In this document: piece by piece, positions 35,914 to 44,528 of the stretch
Layout: each line of letters begins with the position of its first letter
How positions within the stretch are numbered: the first letter of the stretch is position 1
Translations under genes and position numbers: made by a program
Notes under the pieces: model-generated
What the model saw: the letters and a program-made list of their open reading frames with translations, nothing else
Databases searched by the model: none
Told to the model about the DNA's origin: nothing
NCBI GenBank assembly: GCA_963773465.1
Contig: CAVZBF010000004.1
Location: 1,736,001 to 1,800,000, forward strand
DNA length: 64,000 nt
Reading direction: 5' to 3'
From: VBAS01 sp963773465
Lineage (GTDB): Bacteria; Bacteroidota; Bacteroidia; Chitinophagales; Chitinophagaceae

Positions 35914-37638
35914 ATGAAAGCAAATAACAAATTGAGAAGCCAGGACTGGTTTGGAAAAAAAGATAAGGATGGAATTATCTATCGCAGCTGGATGAAAAAC
36001 CAGGGAATGCCTCCTGATCATTTTGACGGAAGACCAGTGATCGGCATTTGCAATACATTCAGCGAACTAACTCCCTGCAATGCACATTTTCGTGAACATG
36101 CGGAAAGTGTTAAACGTGGTGTGCTGGAAGCTGGTGGATTTCCTGTTGAGTTTCCAATTATGAGTTTGGGCGAAACATTGCTGAAACCAACAGCAATGTT
36201 GTTTCGCAATTTGGCGAGTATGGATGCTGAAGAAAGTATTCGCGGCAATCCAATCGATGGTGTTGTATTGCTGACGGGTTGTGATAAAACAACTCCTTCG
36301 ACGGTGATGGGTGCAGCGAGTGTTGGACTGCCGACGATTGTTGTTCCGGGAGGACCGATGCTGAATGGACGATATAAAGGACAAACCATTGGAAGCGGCA
36401 CTCATGTATGGAAGTTTGATGAAGATATGAAGACGGGAAAGATGACGCAGGAAGAATGTGAGTTTGCCGAAAGTTGCATGAGTCGCAGTATTGGTCATTG
36501 TATGACGATGGGCACTGCCAGCACGATGGCATGTATGGTTGAATCGCTTGGATTGACATTGAGCGGCGCTGCTGCGATACCTGCTGCCGACTCAAGAAAA
36601 AAAGTAATGGCGCAATTAAGCGGCAGAAGAATTGTGCAGATGGTGAAAGATAATTTGACGATCGATAAAGTGTTGACCCGTGAGGCTTTTGAAAATTCTA
36701 TAATGGTAAATGCTGCAGTTGGCGGCTCTTCCAATTTTATTATTCACCTTTTGGCGATCGCAGGAAGGATCGGTGTAAAACTCGAGTTAGAAGATTTTGA
36801 CCGGATCGGAAGCTGTATGCCCTTGCTGGTAAACCTGATGCCATCTGGAAAATATTTAATGGAAGATTTTTATTATGCAGGCGGGTTGCCGGTTGTATTA
36901 AATGAGCTAAAAGATCAATTGCATAAAAACGTAATCACAGTTACCGGAAAAAATCATCATGAAAATATTAAAGGCAATACAGCATGTTACAATGAAGAAG
37001 TAATTGCCGGATATAATAATCCATTAATAGCGGAAGCCGGTTGTGTAGTGGTGAAAGGTAATTTGGCTTTAAATGGCGCAGTAATGAAACCATCTGCCGC
37101 AACACCATCATTAATGAAACATAAAGGCCGGGCAGTTGTATTTGAAACTATTGAAGATTATCATGCACGCATCGATGATCCTGATTTGGATATTGATGAG
37201 AACTCTGTGATGGTATTGAAATATGTAGGACCGGTTGGATACCCGGGCATGCCGGAAGTTGGTAATATGGCCTTGCCCAAAAAAATATTAGAGAAAGGAG
37301 TAAAAGATATGGTGCGAATAAGCGATGGAAGAATGAGTGGCACTGCTTATGGAACCGTTGTGCTGCATGTTTCTCCTGAATCTGCTATTGGCGGTAATCT
37401 TGCATTGGTGCAAAATGGTGACATGATCGAACTCGATGTTGAACAAAGAAAAATTCATTTGCATGTTTCAGATGCAGAATTAGAGAAGCGGAGGGCCAGG
37501 TGGACGCCACCGAAACCTGCAGCAGAAAGAGGCTATGTTAGCATGTATATTAAACACGTGACGGGCGCCGACAAAGGTGCTGACCTGGATTTTTTGAAAG
37601 GAAGCTCCGGTTCAGTGGTAACGAGGGATTCACATTAA
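35914..37638 (+). CDS. IlvD/Edd-family sugar-acid dehydratase (arabinonate/xylonate-type)
   Basis: The 574-aa protein carries the Fe-S cluster cysteines of the family in CNTFSELTPCN (near residue 48), TGCDKTTPS (near 125) and SIGHCMTMGTAS (near 198). Sequence order and segments such as FDGRPVIGI, GGPMLNG, GSGTHVWKF, NLMPSGKYLMEDF and RMSGTAYGTVVLH match L-arabinonate/D-xylonate dehydratases better than branched-chain dihydroxyacid dehydratases. It would convert a pentonate (or related aldonate) to a 2-keto-3-deoxy acid in the cytoplasm. It lies upstream of lactonase, FAH-family and permease genes. Confidence 0.85.
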   Translation: MKANNKLRSQDWFGKKDKDGIIYRSWMKNQGMPPDHFDGRPVIGICNTFSELTPCNAHFREHAESVKRGVLEAGGFPVEFPIMSLGETLLKPTAMLFRNLASMDAEESIRGNPIDGVVLLTGCDKTTPSTVMGAASVGLPTIVVPGGPMLNGRYKGQTIGSGTHVWKFDEDMKTGKMTQEECEFAESCMSRSIGHCMTMGTASTMACMVESLGLTLSGAAAIPAADSRKKVMAQLSGRRIVQMVKDNLTIDKVLTREAFENSIMVNAAVGGSSNFIIHLLAIAGRIGVKLELEDFDRIGSCMPLLVNLMPSGKYLMEDFYYAGGLPVVLNELKDQLHKNVITVTGKNHHENIKGNTACYNEEVIAGYNNPLIAEAGCVVVKGNLALNGAVMKPSAATPSLMKHKGRAVVFETIEDYHARIDDPDLDIDENSVMVLKYVGPVGYPGMPEVGNMALPKKILEKGVKDMVRISDGRMSGTAYGTVVLHVSPESAIGGNLALVQNGDMIELDVEQRKIHLHVSDAELEKRRARWTPPKPAAERGYVSMYIKHVTGADKGADLDFLKGSSGSVVTRDSH

Positions 37639-37647
37639 AGGAAATGG

Positions 37648-37695
37648 CTCACAGATATTCACAGATTATCTGTGTGAATCTGTGTTATCTGTGAG
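37648..37695. repeat. Palindromic CACAGAT repeat (period about 10)
   Basis: CTCACAGATA (37648-37657) pairs perfectly with TATCTGTGAG (37686-37695). The interior repeats CACAGAT and its complement at 10-base spacing. It lies between the dehydratase and lactonase genes with no T-tract, so it is more likely an intergenic repeat than a terminator. Confidence 0.6.
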
Positions 37696-37728
37696 AAATA
37701 ATATCTTCCCTAAATAAATCGTTTTAAA

Positions 37729-38745
37729 ATGAAACGTATCATTGCCTCTGTTTTCACAATTTCCATATTAGCCTGCAACAATAATCCTTCAGATAAAAAA
37801 GAAGAAGCAATGTATAGAACTATCGGAAGCATTGAGCGATTTGATCCGGTGTTGGATTATATAATTTCAGCGAATGCTAAAATAGAAGTCATTGCAGAAG
37901 GGTTTGATTGGAGTGAAGGTCCATTATGGGTTGAAAAACATAACATGCTTTTGTTTTGTGATATTCCACCCAATACAATTTACAAGTGGACAGAGGAAAA
38001 AGGTAAAGAAGTTTATCTTACTCCATCTGGATATACCGATACCGTAAAACGCCGCGGTGAGGTAGGGAGCAACGGATTGATACTCGATAAAGATGGCAAC
38101 CTGGTTATGTGCCAGCATGGTGACAGAAGAATGGCAAGAATGGATGCGCCCTTAGATAAACCTGTGCCAAAGTTTATTACACTTGCTGATAAATACAATG
38201 GTAAACGTTTCAGCAGTCCGAATGATGCCGTGTACAATAGTGCCGGCGAATTATTTTTTACTGACCCGCCTTATGGACTGGAATCACAAAGTGATAATGA
38301 TCCTAAGAAAGAGATCGCTTTTAACGGCGTTTACAAAGTAAAAACAAATGGTGAATTGATTTTGCTGGTTGATTCCATCACCAGACCAAATGGTCTTGCT
38401 TTTTTACCCGGTGAAAAGAAATTGATCATTGCTTGTTCAGATCCTGCAAAGCCTAATTGGTATATCTATGATGTGAATGGAGATTCATTAATTAATGGGA
38501 AAATTTTTTATAGTGCAACAGAAGAAGCTAAAACAATGCCTGGCTTGCCGGATGGCTTAAAGATCGATAAGAATGGAAATGTATTTGCAACCGGCCCTGG
38601 CGGTGTAAATATTTTTAACAGCGAAGGAAAAAAACTAGGGTTGATAAAATTTTCCGATCCAACAAGTAACTGTGCCTTATCTCCCGATGAAAAAACTTTG
38701 TATATAACAAATGATATGAATTTAGTAAGAGTGAAATTGAGATAA
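37729..38745 (+). CDS. SMP-30/gluconolactonase-family lipoprotein
   Basis: The 338-aa protein starts MKRIIASVFTISILACNNN, a lipobox with Cys16, so it is exported and lipid-anchored. The six-bladed propeller shows the family's metal-site segments EGFDWSEGPLWV (near residue 55), NGLILDKDGNLVMCQHGDRR (near 115), FSSPNDAVYN (near 160) and TRPNGLAFLPGE (near 218). It probably opens an aldonolactone to the free acid outside the cytoplasm. It precedes the FAH-family gene and is flanked by a palindromic repeat on each side. Confidence 0.85.
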   Translation: MKRIIASVFTISILACNNNPSDKKEEAMYRTIGSIERFDPVLDYIISANAKIEVIAEGFDWSEGPLWVEKHNMLLFCDIPPNTIYKWTEEKGKEVYLTPSGYTDTVKRRGEVGSNGLILDKDGNLVMCQHGDRRMARMDAPLDKPVPKFITLADKYNGKRFSSPNDAVYNSAGELFFTDPPYGLESQSDNDPKKEIAFNGVYKVKTNGELILLVDSITRPNGLAFLPGEKKLIIACSDPAKPNWYIYDVNGDSLINGKIFYSATEEAKTMPGLPDGLKIDKNGNVFATGPGGVNIFNSEGKKLGLIKFSDPTSNCALSPDEKTLYITNDMNLVRVKLR

Positions 38746-38753
38746 GAAATTAG

Positions 38754-38829
38754 AACACGGATGACACAGATGCCTAGGATATACACAGATTTTATCGATT
38801 AAATCCGTTTGATCCGTGTCATCCGTGTT
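38754..38829. repeat. Palindromic ACACGGATG repeat (period about 9)
   Basis: A perfect 14-base inverted repeat, AACACGGATGACAC (38754-38767) with GTGTCATCCGTGTT (38816-38829), carries internal 9-base periodicity (ACACGGATG, ACACAGATG; CCGTGTCAT). It fills the gap between the lactonase and FAH-family genes. Confidence 0.65.
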
Positions 38830-38846
38830 TCCCAAAAACGTAAGTA

Positions 38847-39674
38847 ATGAAGCTATATAAAACCAGGTCAGGAATTATAATTGAGAAAGACAATAAATTT
38901 TATTTAACCAATGAAGATTGGAATTTATTTATCAATGATGACAACCTATTTAAAAAAACAGAACAAACATTATCATCATTGAATGCGGGAGATAAGAGTT
39001 TGATACATGAATTACTTCCTCCCATCGGGAGCAACCAGGAGCTTTGGGCCTGTGGTGTTACTTATCTCAGAAGCAAGGTTGGAAGGCAGGAAGAAAGCAA
39101 GACGTCGGGGGGTGCCGACTTTTATGCAAAAGTTTATGAAGCAGAAAGACCCGAAGTATTTTTTAAATCGACTCCGCACCGCATAGTGGGAAATAACGCA
39201 TTTGTAAGAATAAGAAAAGATTCAACCTGGGATGTGCCCGAACCGGAATTAACCCTAGTTGTTACCTCATCAGGAAAAATTGCTGGCTATACGATCGGCA
39301 ATGATATGAGCAGCCGCAGCATCGAAGGTGAGAATCCATTGTATTTACCGCAGGCAAAAACCTACGACGGATGTGCAGCGCTTGGTCCCTGCATTTATGT
39401 TACTGATAAACCGCTTGACAGTAATACAGTGATAGCTCTTGAGATCAACCGTGATAATAAAAAAGTGTTTGAGGGCTCGGTTGCCATCGATCAAATAAAA
39501 AGAAAATTAGAGGAGTTGGTTTCATTCGTTTACCGTGAATGCAGCTTTCCTTATGGTTGTTTGATTATGACAGGTACGGGGATCGTTCCCGGCAATGATT
39601 TTACTTTACAAAGCGGGGATCAAATAAAAATAACAATCGATAATATCGGGGAATTGGTAAATATTGTTCAATAA
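38847..39674 (+). CDS. Fumarylacetoacetate hydrolase-family protein (2-keto-3-deoxy sugar-acid dehydratase/hydrolase-like)
   Basis: The 275-aa protein has the FAH-fold segments VYEAERPEVFFKSTPHRIV (near residue 98), the metal Glu pair in WDVPEPELTLVV (near 130), IGNDMSSRSIEGENPLYLPQ (near 150) and MTGTGIVPG (near 240). FAH-fold enzymes with this EAERPE...EGENPLYLPQAK pattern include 2-keto-3-deoxy-D-arabinonate dehydratase, which makes 2-oxoglutarate semialdehyde. Following an aldonate dehydratase and lactonase, that step fits. A semialdehyde dehydrogenase is not in the window. Alternative: diketo-acid hydrolase. Confidence 0.8.
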   Translation: MKLYKTRSGIIIEKDNKFYLTNEDWNLFINDDNLFKKTEQTLSSLNAGDKSLIHELLPPIGSNQELWACGVTYLRSKVGRQEESKTSGGADFYAKVYEAERPEVFFKSTPHRIVGNNAFVRIRKDSTWDVPEPELTLVVTSSGKIAGYTIGNDMSSRSIEGENPLYLPQAKTYDGCAALGPCIYVTDKPLDSNTVIALEINRDNKKVFEGSVAIDQIKRKLEELVSFVYRECSFPYGCLIMTGTGIVPGNDFTLQSGDQIKITIDNIGELVNIVQ

Positions 39675-39679
39675 ATTAT

Positions 39680-40990
39680 ATGCAGCTTCTTATTATTGTT
39701 CTTGCAATTGGCTTGCAGATATTTCTTACTTATAAAAAAGTTAGTCCCTTTCTTTCTTTATTGATAGTTGCTTTACTCGCGGGACTTGCTTTTGGTATGC
39801 ACCCCGAGACATTATTAAAAGCAGTAAAAACCGGGGCGGGTAATACACTGGGTGATGTTGCATTGATCATTTGTCTTGGCGCTATTCTTGGAAAAATTTT
39901 AGAACTAAGTGGCGCCGCAAGCCAGATCGCCAACACACTGATTCGATCCTTCGGAAAAAAAAATATTCAATGGGCAGTGTTGCTAACGGGTTTTTTAGTC
40001 GGCATACCATTGTTTTATAATGCAGGCTTCATCATTCTTGTTCCCCTCGTTTTTTCAATTGCAAGAACCGCGGGCCTGCCTTTATTATATGTTGCCATAC
40101 CGATGGCAGCAAGTTTAAGCACCACGCATTGTTTTTTGCCACCGCATCCCGGCCCAATGTTTTTAGTTGGCGCATTCAAAGCTGACCTGGGTAAAACATT
40201 AATGTATGGACTTGTCATTTCAATACCTGTAGTGATCATTGCCGGCCCACTGTTAGGCAGGTTTTTAAAAAGGATGAATATTGAAATTCCTGCCCAGCGG
40301 ACAAAAGAAATAGAAGAAAAAGATCTGCCCGGAGTATTTGAAAGTTTTATGCTGGCATTATTGCCCGTGGTATTAATTGCGCTTGCTGTAATTGCAACTA
40401 CTTTTTTTCCCGGTGAATCAATAATAAAAAAGGTAATTCTTTTTATTGGTGATGCTACGGTTGCCTTATTACTTTCTGTTTTGTTTGCTGTTTTTGTATT
40501 AGGCATCAGGAGAGGAAGAACAATGCCGCAAGTAATGCAATGGCTGAATGATGCAGTTGCCGGCGTTGCGGTAATATTATTGATCATTACTGCGGGCGGG
40601 GTATTTAAGCAGGTGTTGGTTGACAGTGGTACTGCTGCTTATATCACTTCGTTCAGCAAAGAATGGAGCATTCATCCTCTTGTATTCGCATGGGTGATTA
40701 CGGCGCTGTTGAGAGTAGCTATCGGTTCGGCAACAGTTGCGGGTATAACAGCAGCAGGAATTGTTTCACCATTATTGGCCACCGGAACAGTATCCCCGGA
40801 GTTATTAGTATTGGCGGTAGGCACGGGCAGTGTATTTGGGTCGCATGTAAATGATTCAGGCTTCTGGATATTCAAAGAGTTTTTTAATCTCTCACTCAAA
40901 CAGACATTTCTTTCCTGGACGGTGATGGAAACCATTATCTCCATTTTAGGGTTAGCGGGAGTAATGGTGCTGAGTTTTTTCGTTGGATGA
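39680..40990 (+). CDS. GntP-family gluconate/sugar-acid:H+ symporter
   Basis: The 436-aa protein has about twelve membrane spans, with LICLGAILGKILELSGAA (near residue 55), AASLSTTHCFLPPHPGPM (near 150) and a C-terminal SVFGSHVNDSGFWIFKEFF, all GntP hallmarks. It imports gluconate or a related aldonate across the inner membrane. It starts 5 bases after the FAH-family stop, so it is the last gene of the aldonate-catabolism run and supplies the dehydratase with substrate. Confidence 0.9.
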   Translation: MQLLIIVLAIGLQIFLTYKKVSPFLSLLIVALLAGLAFGMHPETLLKAVKTGAGNTLGDVALIICLGAILGKILELSGAASQIANTLIRSFGKKNIQWAVLLTGFLVGIPLFYNAGFIILVPLVFSIARTAGLPLLYVAIPMAASLSTTHCFLPPHPGPMFLVGAFKADLGKTLMYGLVISIPVVIIAGPLLGRFLKRMNIEIPAQRTKEIEEKDLPGVFESFMLALLPVVLIALAVIATTFFPGESIIKKVILFIGDATVALLLSVLFAVFVLGIRRGRTMPQVMQWLNDAVAGVAVILLIITAGGVFKQVLVDSGTAAYITSFSKEWSIHPLVFAWVITALLRVAIGSATVAGITAAGIVSPLLATGTVSPELLVLAVGTGSVFGSHVNDSGFWIFKEFFNLSLKQTFLSWTVMETIISILGLAGVMVLSFFVG

Positions 40991-41105
40991 TCTTTCCGCA
41001 AGGGGAAAAAGATTCTCATCATCGGTAAAATTGAATATGCCGGTTTCTTAAGTGCATCGAAACGTGGAAAGTAAAATCTGGTACGATTTTTTGAATATAC
41101 TTAGT

Positions 41106-41447
41106 ATGCAAAACCAATCTACATCAGACACAATGAATACCCTGGCCGATTGTATAAACAAGTTGGTTGCAGATGGATATACAGGTAATTATAAAGTAGA
41201 TGAGCAAGGATTATTGTCTGAAACGGGTAAGCATTATAAGCCAAACCAGGTGCACATTAAAAACTTTTTCCGTTTTGAGGGCGCAAGTGATCCTGCTGAT
41301 AGTTCTATTCTGTATGCAATTGAACTGAACGACGGGACTAAAGGAACATTGACGGACGCCTATGGATCGTATGATGATGCTTTGATAGGAAAATTTATAA
41401 AGCAGGTAGAAGATATGGAAAAGAAAACACCCAATGAAAATCACTAA
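41106..41447 (+). CDS. Small conserved Bacteroidota protein (often labelled phosphoribosylpyrophosphate synthetase-like)
   Basis: The ATG at 41106 gives 113 aa; an alternative ATG at 41133 begins the well-conserved MNTLADCINKLVADGY. The soluble protein has no active-site motif of PRPP synthetase that I can see, so the common database label should not be taken as function. It ends before a strong terminator at 41471. Confidence 0.6.
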   Translation: MQNQSTSDTMNTLADCINKLVADGYTGNYKVDEQGLLSETGKHYKPNQVHIKNFFRFEGASDPADSSILYAIELNDGTKGTLTDAYGSYDDALIGKFIKQVEDMEKKTPNENH

Positions 41448-41470
41448 TCCTACCGATACTATGGAAAATG

Positions 41471-41500
41471 AATAAGCAGGGTAATTATATCCTGCTTATT
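41471..41500 (+). terminator. Rho-independent terminator
   Basis: AATAAGCAGG and CCTGCTTATT form a perfect 10-bp stem with a 10-base loop, followed by TATTTTG. It ends transcription from the plus-strand gene at 41106 before the convergent tRNA gene. Confidence 0.75.
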
Positions 41501-41534
41501 TATTTTGTAAAAGATAAAGTGAAATTAGCTTTAG

Positions 41535-41606
41535 TAGTCCCGTCCAGAATCGAACTGGAATATCAGGTTCCGGAGACCTGCGTACTATCCATTGTACTAC
41601 GGGACC
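41535..41606 (-). tRNA. tRNA-Arg (anticodon CCG)
   Basis: On the minus strand a cloverleaf folds: 7-bp acceptor stem closed by a G-U pair, D-stem GTAC/GTAC, anticodon stem CAGGT/ACCTG with loop CTCCGGA (anticodon CCG), and a T-arm TCCAG-TTCGATT-CTGGA. It is 72 bases with no encoded CCA. A heptanucleotide repeat lies directly on its 5' side. Confidence 0.9.
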
Positions 41607-41610
41607 ATAT

Positions 41611-41691
41611 TCAGTTAGGAGTCGATAGTCATTAGTCGTGAGTCAGACTCTGAACTCCCGACTCCCGACTCCCGACTCCGAACTCAACAGC
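41611..41691. repeat. Degenerate heptanucleotide repeat (GGAGTCG-type)
   Basis: Read on the minus strand, units of GGAGTCG repeat head to tail and grade into GGAGTTC and AGAGTC, followed by a weaker tract containing AGTC copies at about 7-base spacing. It occupies the sequence just upstream of the tRNA-Arg gene. The same unit family is found inside hemW (54757-54829). Confidence 0.65.
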
Positions 41692-41735
41692 CGGTAAATT
41701 TACGTCAAAAACACAGGCCGTTTTTATAAAAGTAG

Positions 41736-41951
41736 TTATCTGAAAATATATTTCTCTTTAAACAAATTAAGCTCGACCGATAAATGGGCAAGACAATTCC
41801 TGCAAAGACAATCATCATATCGCTGTTCAAGAAATGCTTTCAACTCTTCACTTATAATAAAGCCATAACACTGGCATTGTGTGATGTTGCCGGGTTTACA
41901 TTCGAATGCTGTTCCGCATCTCGGGCAATTCTTTTTTTCGTGTTGACACAT
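41736..41951 (-). CDS. Cysteine-rich CWC-type small protein
   Basis: The 71-aa protein has ten cysteines arranged as CPRCGTAFEC, CQC and CLCRNC, the pattern of the cysteine-rich CWC family, which probably binds metal. Function is unknown. It follows btuB on the same strand after a strong hairpin, so it may be cotranscribed at a lower level. Confidence 0.7.
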   Translation of the reverse strand: MCQHEKKNCPRCGTAFECKPGNITQCQCYGFIISEELKAFLEQRYDDCLCRNCLAHLSVELNLFKEKYIFR

Positions 41952-41980
41952 AAGAGGAGGGTTTTTTTATCGGTGCTATG

Positions 41981-42017
41981 TTAACCGTGCCACGGCGCAA
42001 AGCCTTGGCACGGTTAA
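41981..42017. repeat. Long hairpin between btuB and the CWC gene
   Basis: A 16-base stem with one mismatch (TTAACCGTGCCACGGC against GCCTTGGCACGGTTAA, 5-base loop) lies between the two minus-strand genes. There is no T-tract in either direction, so it resembles a REP-type palindrome that may stabilise the btuB mRNA 3' end. Confidence 0.6.
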
Positions 42018-42065
42018 TCCAGGAACATCGGAAGGCTCAAAGCGGTGGCATGGGTATCAAAAAGA

Positions 42066-44039
42066 TCAGAATGTAAACCTTACACCACCATAACCATTAA
42101 AACCAAGTGTATTGAAACCGGCAGTTTCATTGTATTTACTATCGGTGATATTTCTCAGGTCAGCAAAAAGTTTGATCTTGTTTTTGTACAATGCATATTC
42201 GGCATAAACGTCCAGCAGCATATAACTATCTAATGTCACATCCACAGTTTGAAAAATCATTGCATCAAAATAAGCGTCCTCTCTTTTACCAAACCACGAG
42301 AGATTGCTGCTGACAAATAGTTTTTCATTTACCCGTATTCCTGCATTTAATCCTGCACTATGCTTTGGTCTCCGGATCAGGTTAAAATAAGTTGTGTCTT
42401 TCCCGTTTTTAATCGTCGTGATCTTGCCATCCACAAAACTGTAAAAAGCTTTCAGCGAAATATTTTTTGTTGGCTTGTATGACAGCTCCCACTCAGCTCC
42501 ATGATCTTTTTGCTTATCCTGGTTTATATATTGCGATTGAAACGTTGAGGGATTGAAATAAAAGAAAATAACATTTTTTACATTCCTGTTAAATACGGTA
42601 AGCCGGCTCATGATCTTATTGTCACCCGAAAAAAATTGAACGCCTGCCTCAGCAGTAATTGCCGATTCGGGTTTCAGATCTTTATTTCCATATTCAGAAA
42701 ACAGTTGGTAAAGCGATGGCGTACGATAACCTGAGGAAATATTGGCAAACAATTTGAATTTTTTATTCAGCAAATAAGAAGGATTAATATTGAAAACATA
42801 AGTGCTTCCAAATGACGAATGAATATTAAAACGATTTCCCGCCTCAAGATTAAATCCGCCTTTTACATGTATGTTCAGCGCAGCATATACTCCCAATTGA
42901 TTATGGTGCAGGCTATCCTTGGAATATCTTGTTTCATAAGGCCCAAAAAAACCAACGGATGAATACTCCTGGCTGGTATTGGAAGTCCTGAAATCGGCAC
43001 CTGCCGTGAATTTTGATGAGCTGCCACCAACCGGTGTTGTTATATACGCATCTATAAAATGTTCACCTCCTTTGTACGCTCCACGGGAATAAATATCAAA
43101 GCCATTACGGCTTTTTACTGAATCATCTATATACAACCTGTCAATATGATTATAACTGTAAAGCAAATTCAATTTTGTTTTTCCAAATGCAAATTCATTG
43201 CTGACACCAGCCTGGTAACTTTTTTGTGTATAGCCATAATCAAGCTCATCGGTAAAAGATCCCTGGTCAATTTCACCATCAATTTTATTGTAACGGAAAT
43301 ACGGTTGAATACGAACATGTTTTCCGGCTTGCAAGCCAAGGCCGGCCTGAAAACTATTTTGCCGGTATCCATCTTTATCTGCATTTGCAGAGCTGCTGAT
43401 TGCTTCATTAATTCCTTTTGTATCGAAAAATGAATAGCCAAGATTATAATCCACAATACCAGTTTTTCCATTGACACCTGCATTGGCCCTGGTACTATTA
43501 TTACTTCCATAACTCAGCAAACCATTTCCTGAAAATGATTTTACACCAACTTTCTTTGTAATAATATTAATTACACCGGCAATGGCATCACTGCCGTATA
43601 AAGTCGATTGGCTTCCTTTTAAAATTTCAATTCGTTCGATCTGGTCAACAGATAAGTTCCGGATATCAAAATTGCTGCCGATACCACTTGGATCATAAAC
43701 AGGAATGCCGTCAATTGTTATCAATGTGTGATCAACTCTTGCACCACGCAGGTACAGACTTTTGTCTTTTCCCGCATTGCTGTTGGCCCCGCCGATATAA
43801 ACACCAGCCTGCTCAGTTAATATTTGCGCAAGATCTTTTCCGCCGCTTCGTTCTAATTGTTCTCTTGTAATTACGGTAACTACTTTTCCCGTCAATGAAG
43901 TTTTGTTAGGGTACTTGTTTGCCGTGATCACCACTTCATCAAGTAATGATGTGTCTTCCCGGAGGATCGGGACAAGTTGTTGCGCCTGTAGCTGACTGCC
44001 AATAAATGCAGCAGCCACGATCAAAAATTTCTTTTTCAT
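42066..44039 (-). CDS. btuB: TonB-dependent vitamin B12 receptor
   Basis: The start is set at 44039 (MKKKFLIVAAAFIGSQLQAQ, a signal peptide); the frame is open to 44186 but that stretch belongs to the riboswitch leader. The 657-aa protein has a TonB box-like DEVVITANKY near residue 37, a plug (GGKDLAQILTEQAGVYIGG, YLRGARVDHTLITIDGIPV) and a barrel ending in GYGGVRFTF. The cobalamin riboswitch directly upstream identifies the substrate as cobalamin or a corrinoid. B12 would also serve as chromophore for the CarH-like regulator at 11450. Confidence 0.88.
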   Translation of the reverse strand: MKKKFLIVAAAFIGSQLQAQQLVPILREDTSLLDEVVITANKYPNKTSLTGKVVTVITREQLERSGGKDLAQILTEQAGVYIGGANSNAGKDKSLYLRGARVDHTLITIDGIPVYDPSGIGSNFDIRNLSVDQIERIEILKGSQSTLYGSDAIAGVINIITKKVGVKSFSGNGLLSYGSNNSTRANAGVNGKTGIVDYNLGYSFFDTKGINEAISSSANADKDGYRQNSFQAGLGLQAGKHVRIQPYFRYNKIDGEIDQGSFTDELDYGYTQKSYQAGVSNEFAFGKTKLNLLYSYNHIDRLYIDDSVKSRNGFDIYSRGAYKGGEHFIDAYITTPVGGSSSKFTAGADFRTSNTSQEYSSVGFFGPYETRYSKDSLHHNQLGVYAALNIHVKGGFNLEAGNRFNIHSSFGSTYVFNINPSYLLNKKFKLFANISSGYRTPSLYQLFSEYGNKDLKPESAITAEAGVQFFSGDNKIMSRLTVFNRNVKNVIFFYFNPSTFQSQYINQDKQKDHGAEWELSYKPTKNISLKAFYSFVDGKITTIKNGKDTTYFNLIRRPKHSAGLNAGIRVNEKLFVSSNLSWFGKREDAYFDAMIFQTVDVTLDSYMLLDVYAEYALYKNKIKLFADLRNITDSKYNETAGFNTLGFNGYGGVRFTF

Positions 44040-44146
44040 GTAAAAAAGTTTTTGCGTGACTGCTTCCGAGAAAATAAAAGATGGAAATATAAATGTCCCT
44101 CGACGTTTACATTTCAGCTTTTCACCCGAAAGCATGATGTTGTTTA

Positions 44147-44384
44147 TGACTTGGCAGGTCTTCTGGCTTAGCATTTTACTGAACACCTTCCCGTTGAATT
44201 TGCATCAAGAAAATCAACAGTGGTATGAAGATTCAGCTTTGTGAATGGTGAGTGGTGAATGGTGAGTAAACTCACAACTGACCACTGACAACTCACCTGC
44301 CTTACAGCTACGGGGATAGCGTCAGATTCTGACTGACTTCCCTTTTAATCTTTTAATTATTTTGTAACCAACACCAGGAATTCT
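44147..44384 (-). ncRNA. Cobalamin riboswitch
   Basis: On the minus strand the conserved core reads AAGGGAAGTCAGTC..., then CGCTATCCCCGTAGCTGTAA (near 44298-44330), and the 3' part reads GCCAGAAGACCTGCCAAGTC (44148-44167), the B12-box closing region. It is followed by a leader of about 110 bases before btuB. Ends are approximate. A peripheral arm contains a heptanucleotide repeat (44241-44297), described separately. Binding of adenosylcobalamin normally shuts off expression of the downstream uptake gene. Confidence 0.88.
44241..44297. repeat. Heptanucleotide repeat within the riboswitch arm
   Basis: GTGAATG and GTGAGTG/GTGAGTA units repeat every 7 bases and are followed by complementary ACTCAC, ACCACT and ACTCACC, so the tract folds back on itself. 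It lies between the two conserved halves of the cobalamin aptamer, where length is naturally variable. Confidence 0.65.
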
Positions 44385-44388
44385 TTTC

Positions 44389-44406
44389 AGCGTCCCTTGC
44401 GTCGCA
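44389..44406. repeat. Dispersed 18-base repeat, copy 2
   Basis: This is an exact second copy of AGCGTCCCTTGCGTCGCA found at 16417-16434, in the same orientation. Here it sits just 5' of the riboswitch, 123 bases from the end of the second TonB receptor gene. Confidence 0.7.
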
Positions 44407-44528
44407 CTCTTTTACTGCATTAATTCTACGCAGCAATAATTAACGTAAGAACCAAATCGCCAGCAAATGTAGGAATACAGGTTTTGAATACAAGAATAAT
44501 TTTCAACACACTAATTCTTTAAAGACAT

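Noticed and set aside
41611..41691. CRISPR array
   Set aside because: The repeats are 7-base units with no spacers, and no cas gene is in the window.
44040..44186. N-terminal extension of the btuB frame to 44186
   Set aside because: That sequence is the leader and 3' end of the cobalamin riboswitch; the ATG at 44039 starts a proper signal peptide.
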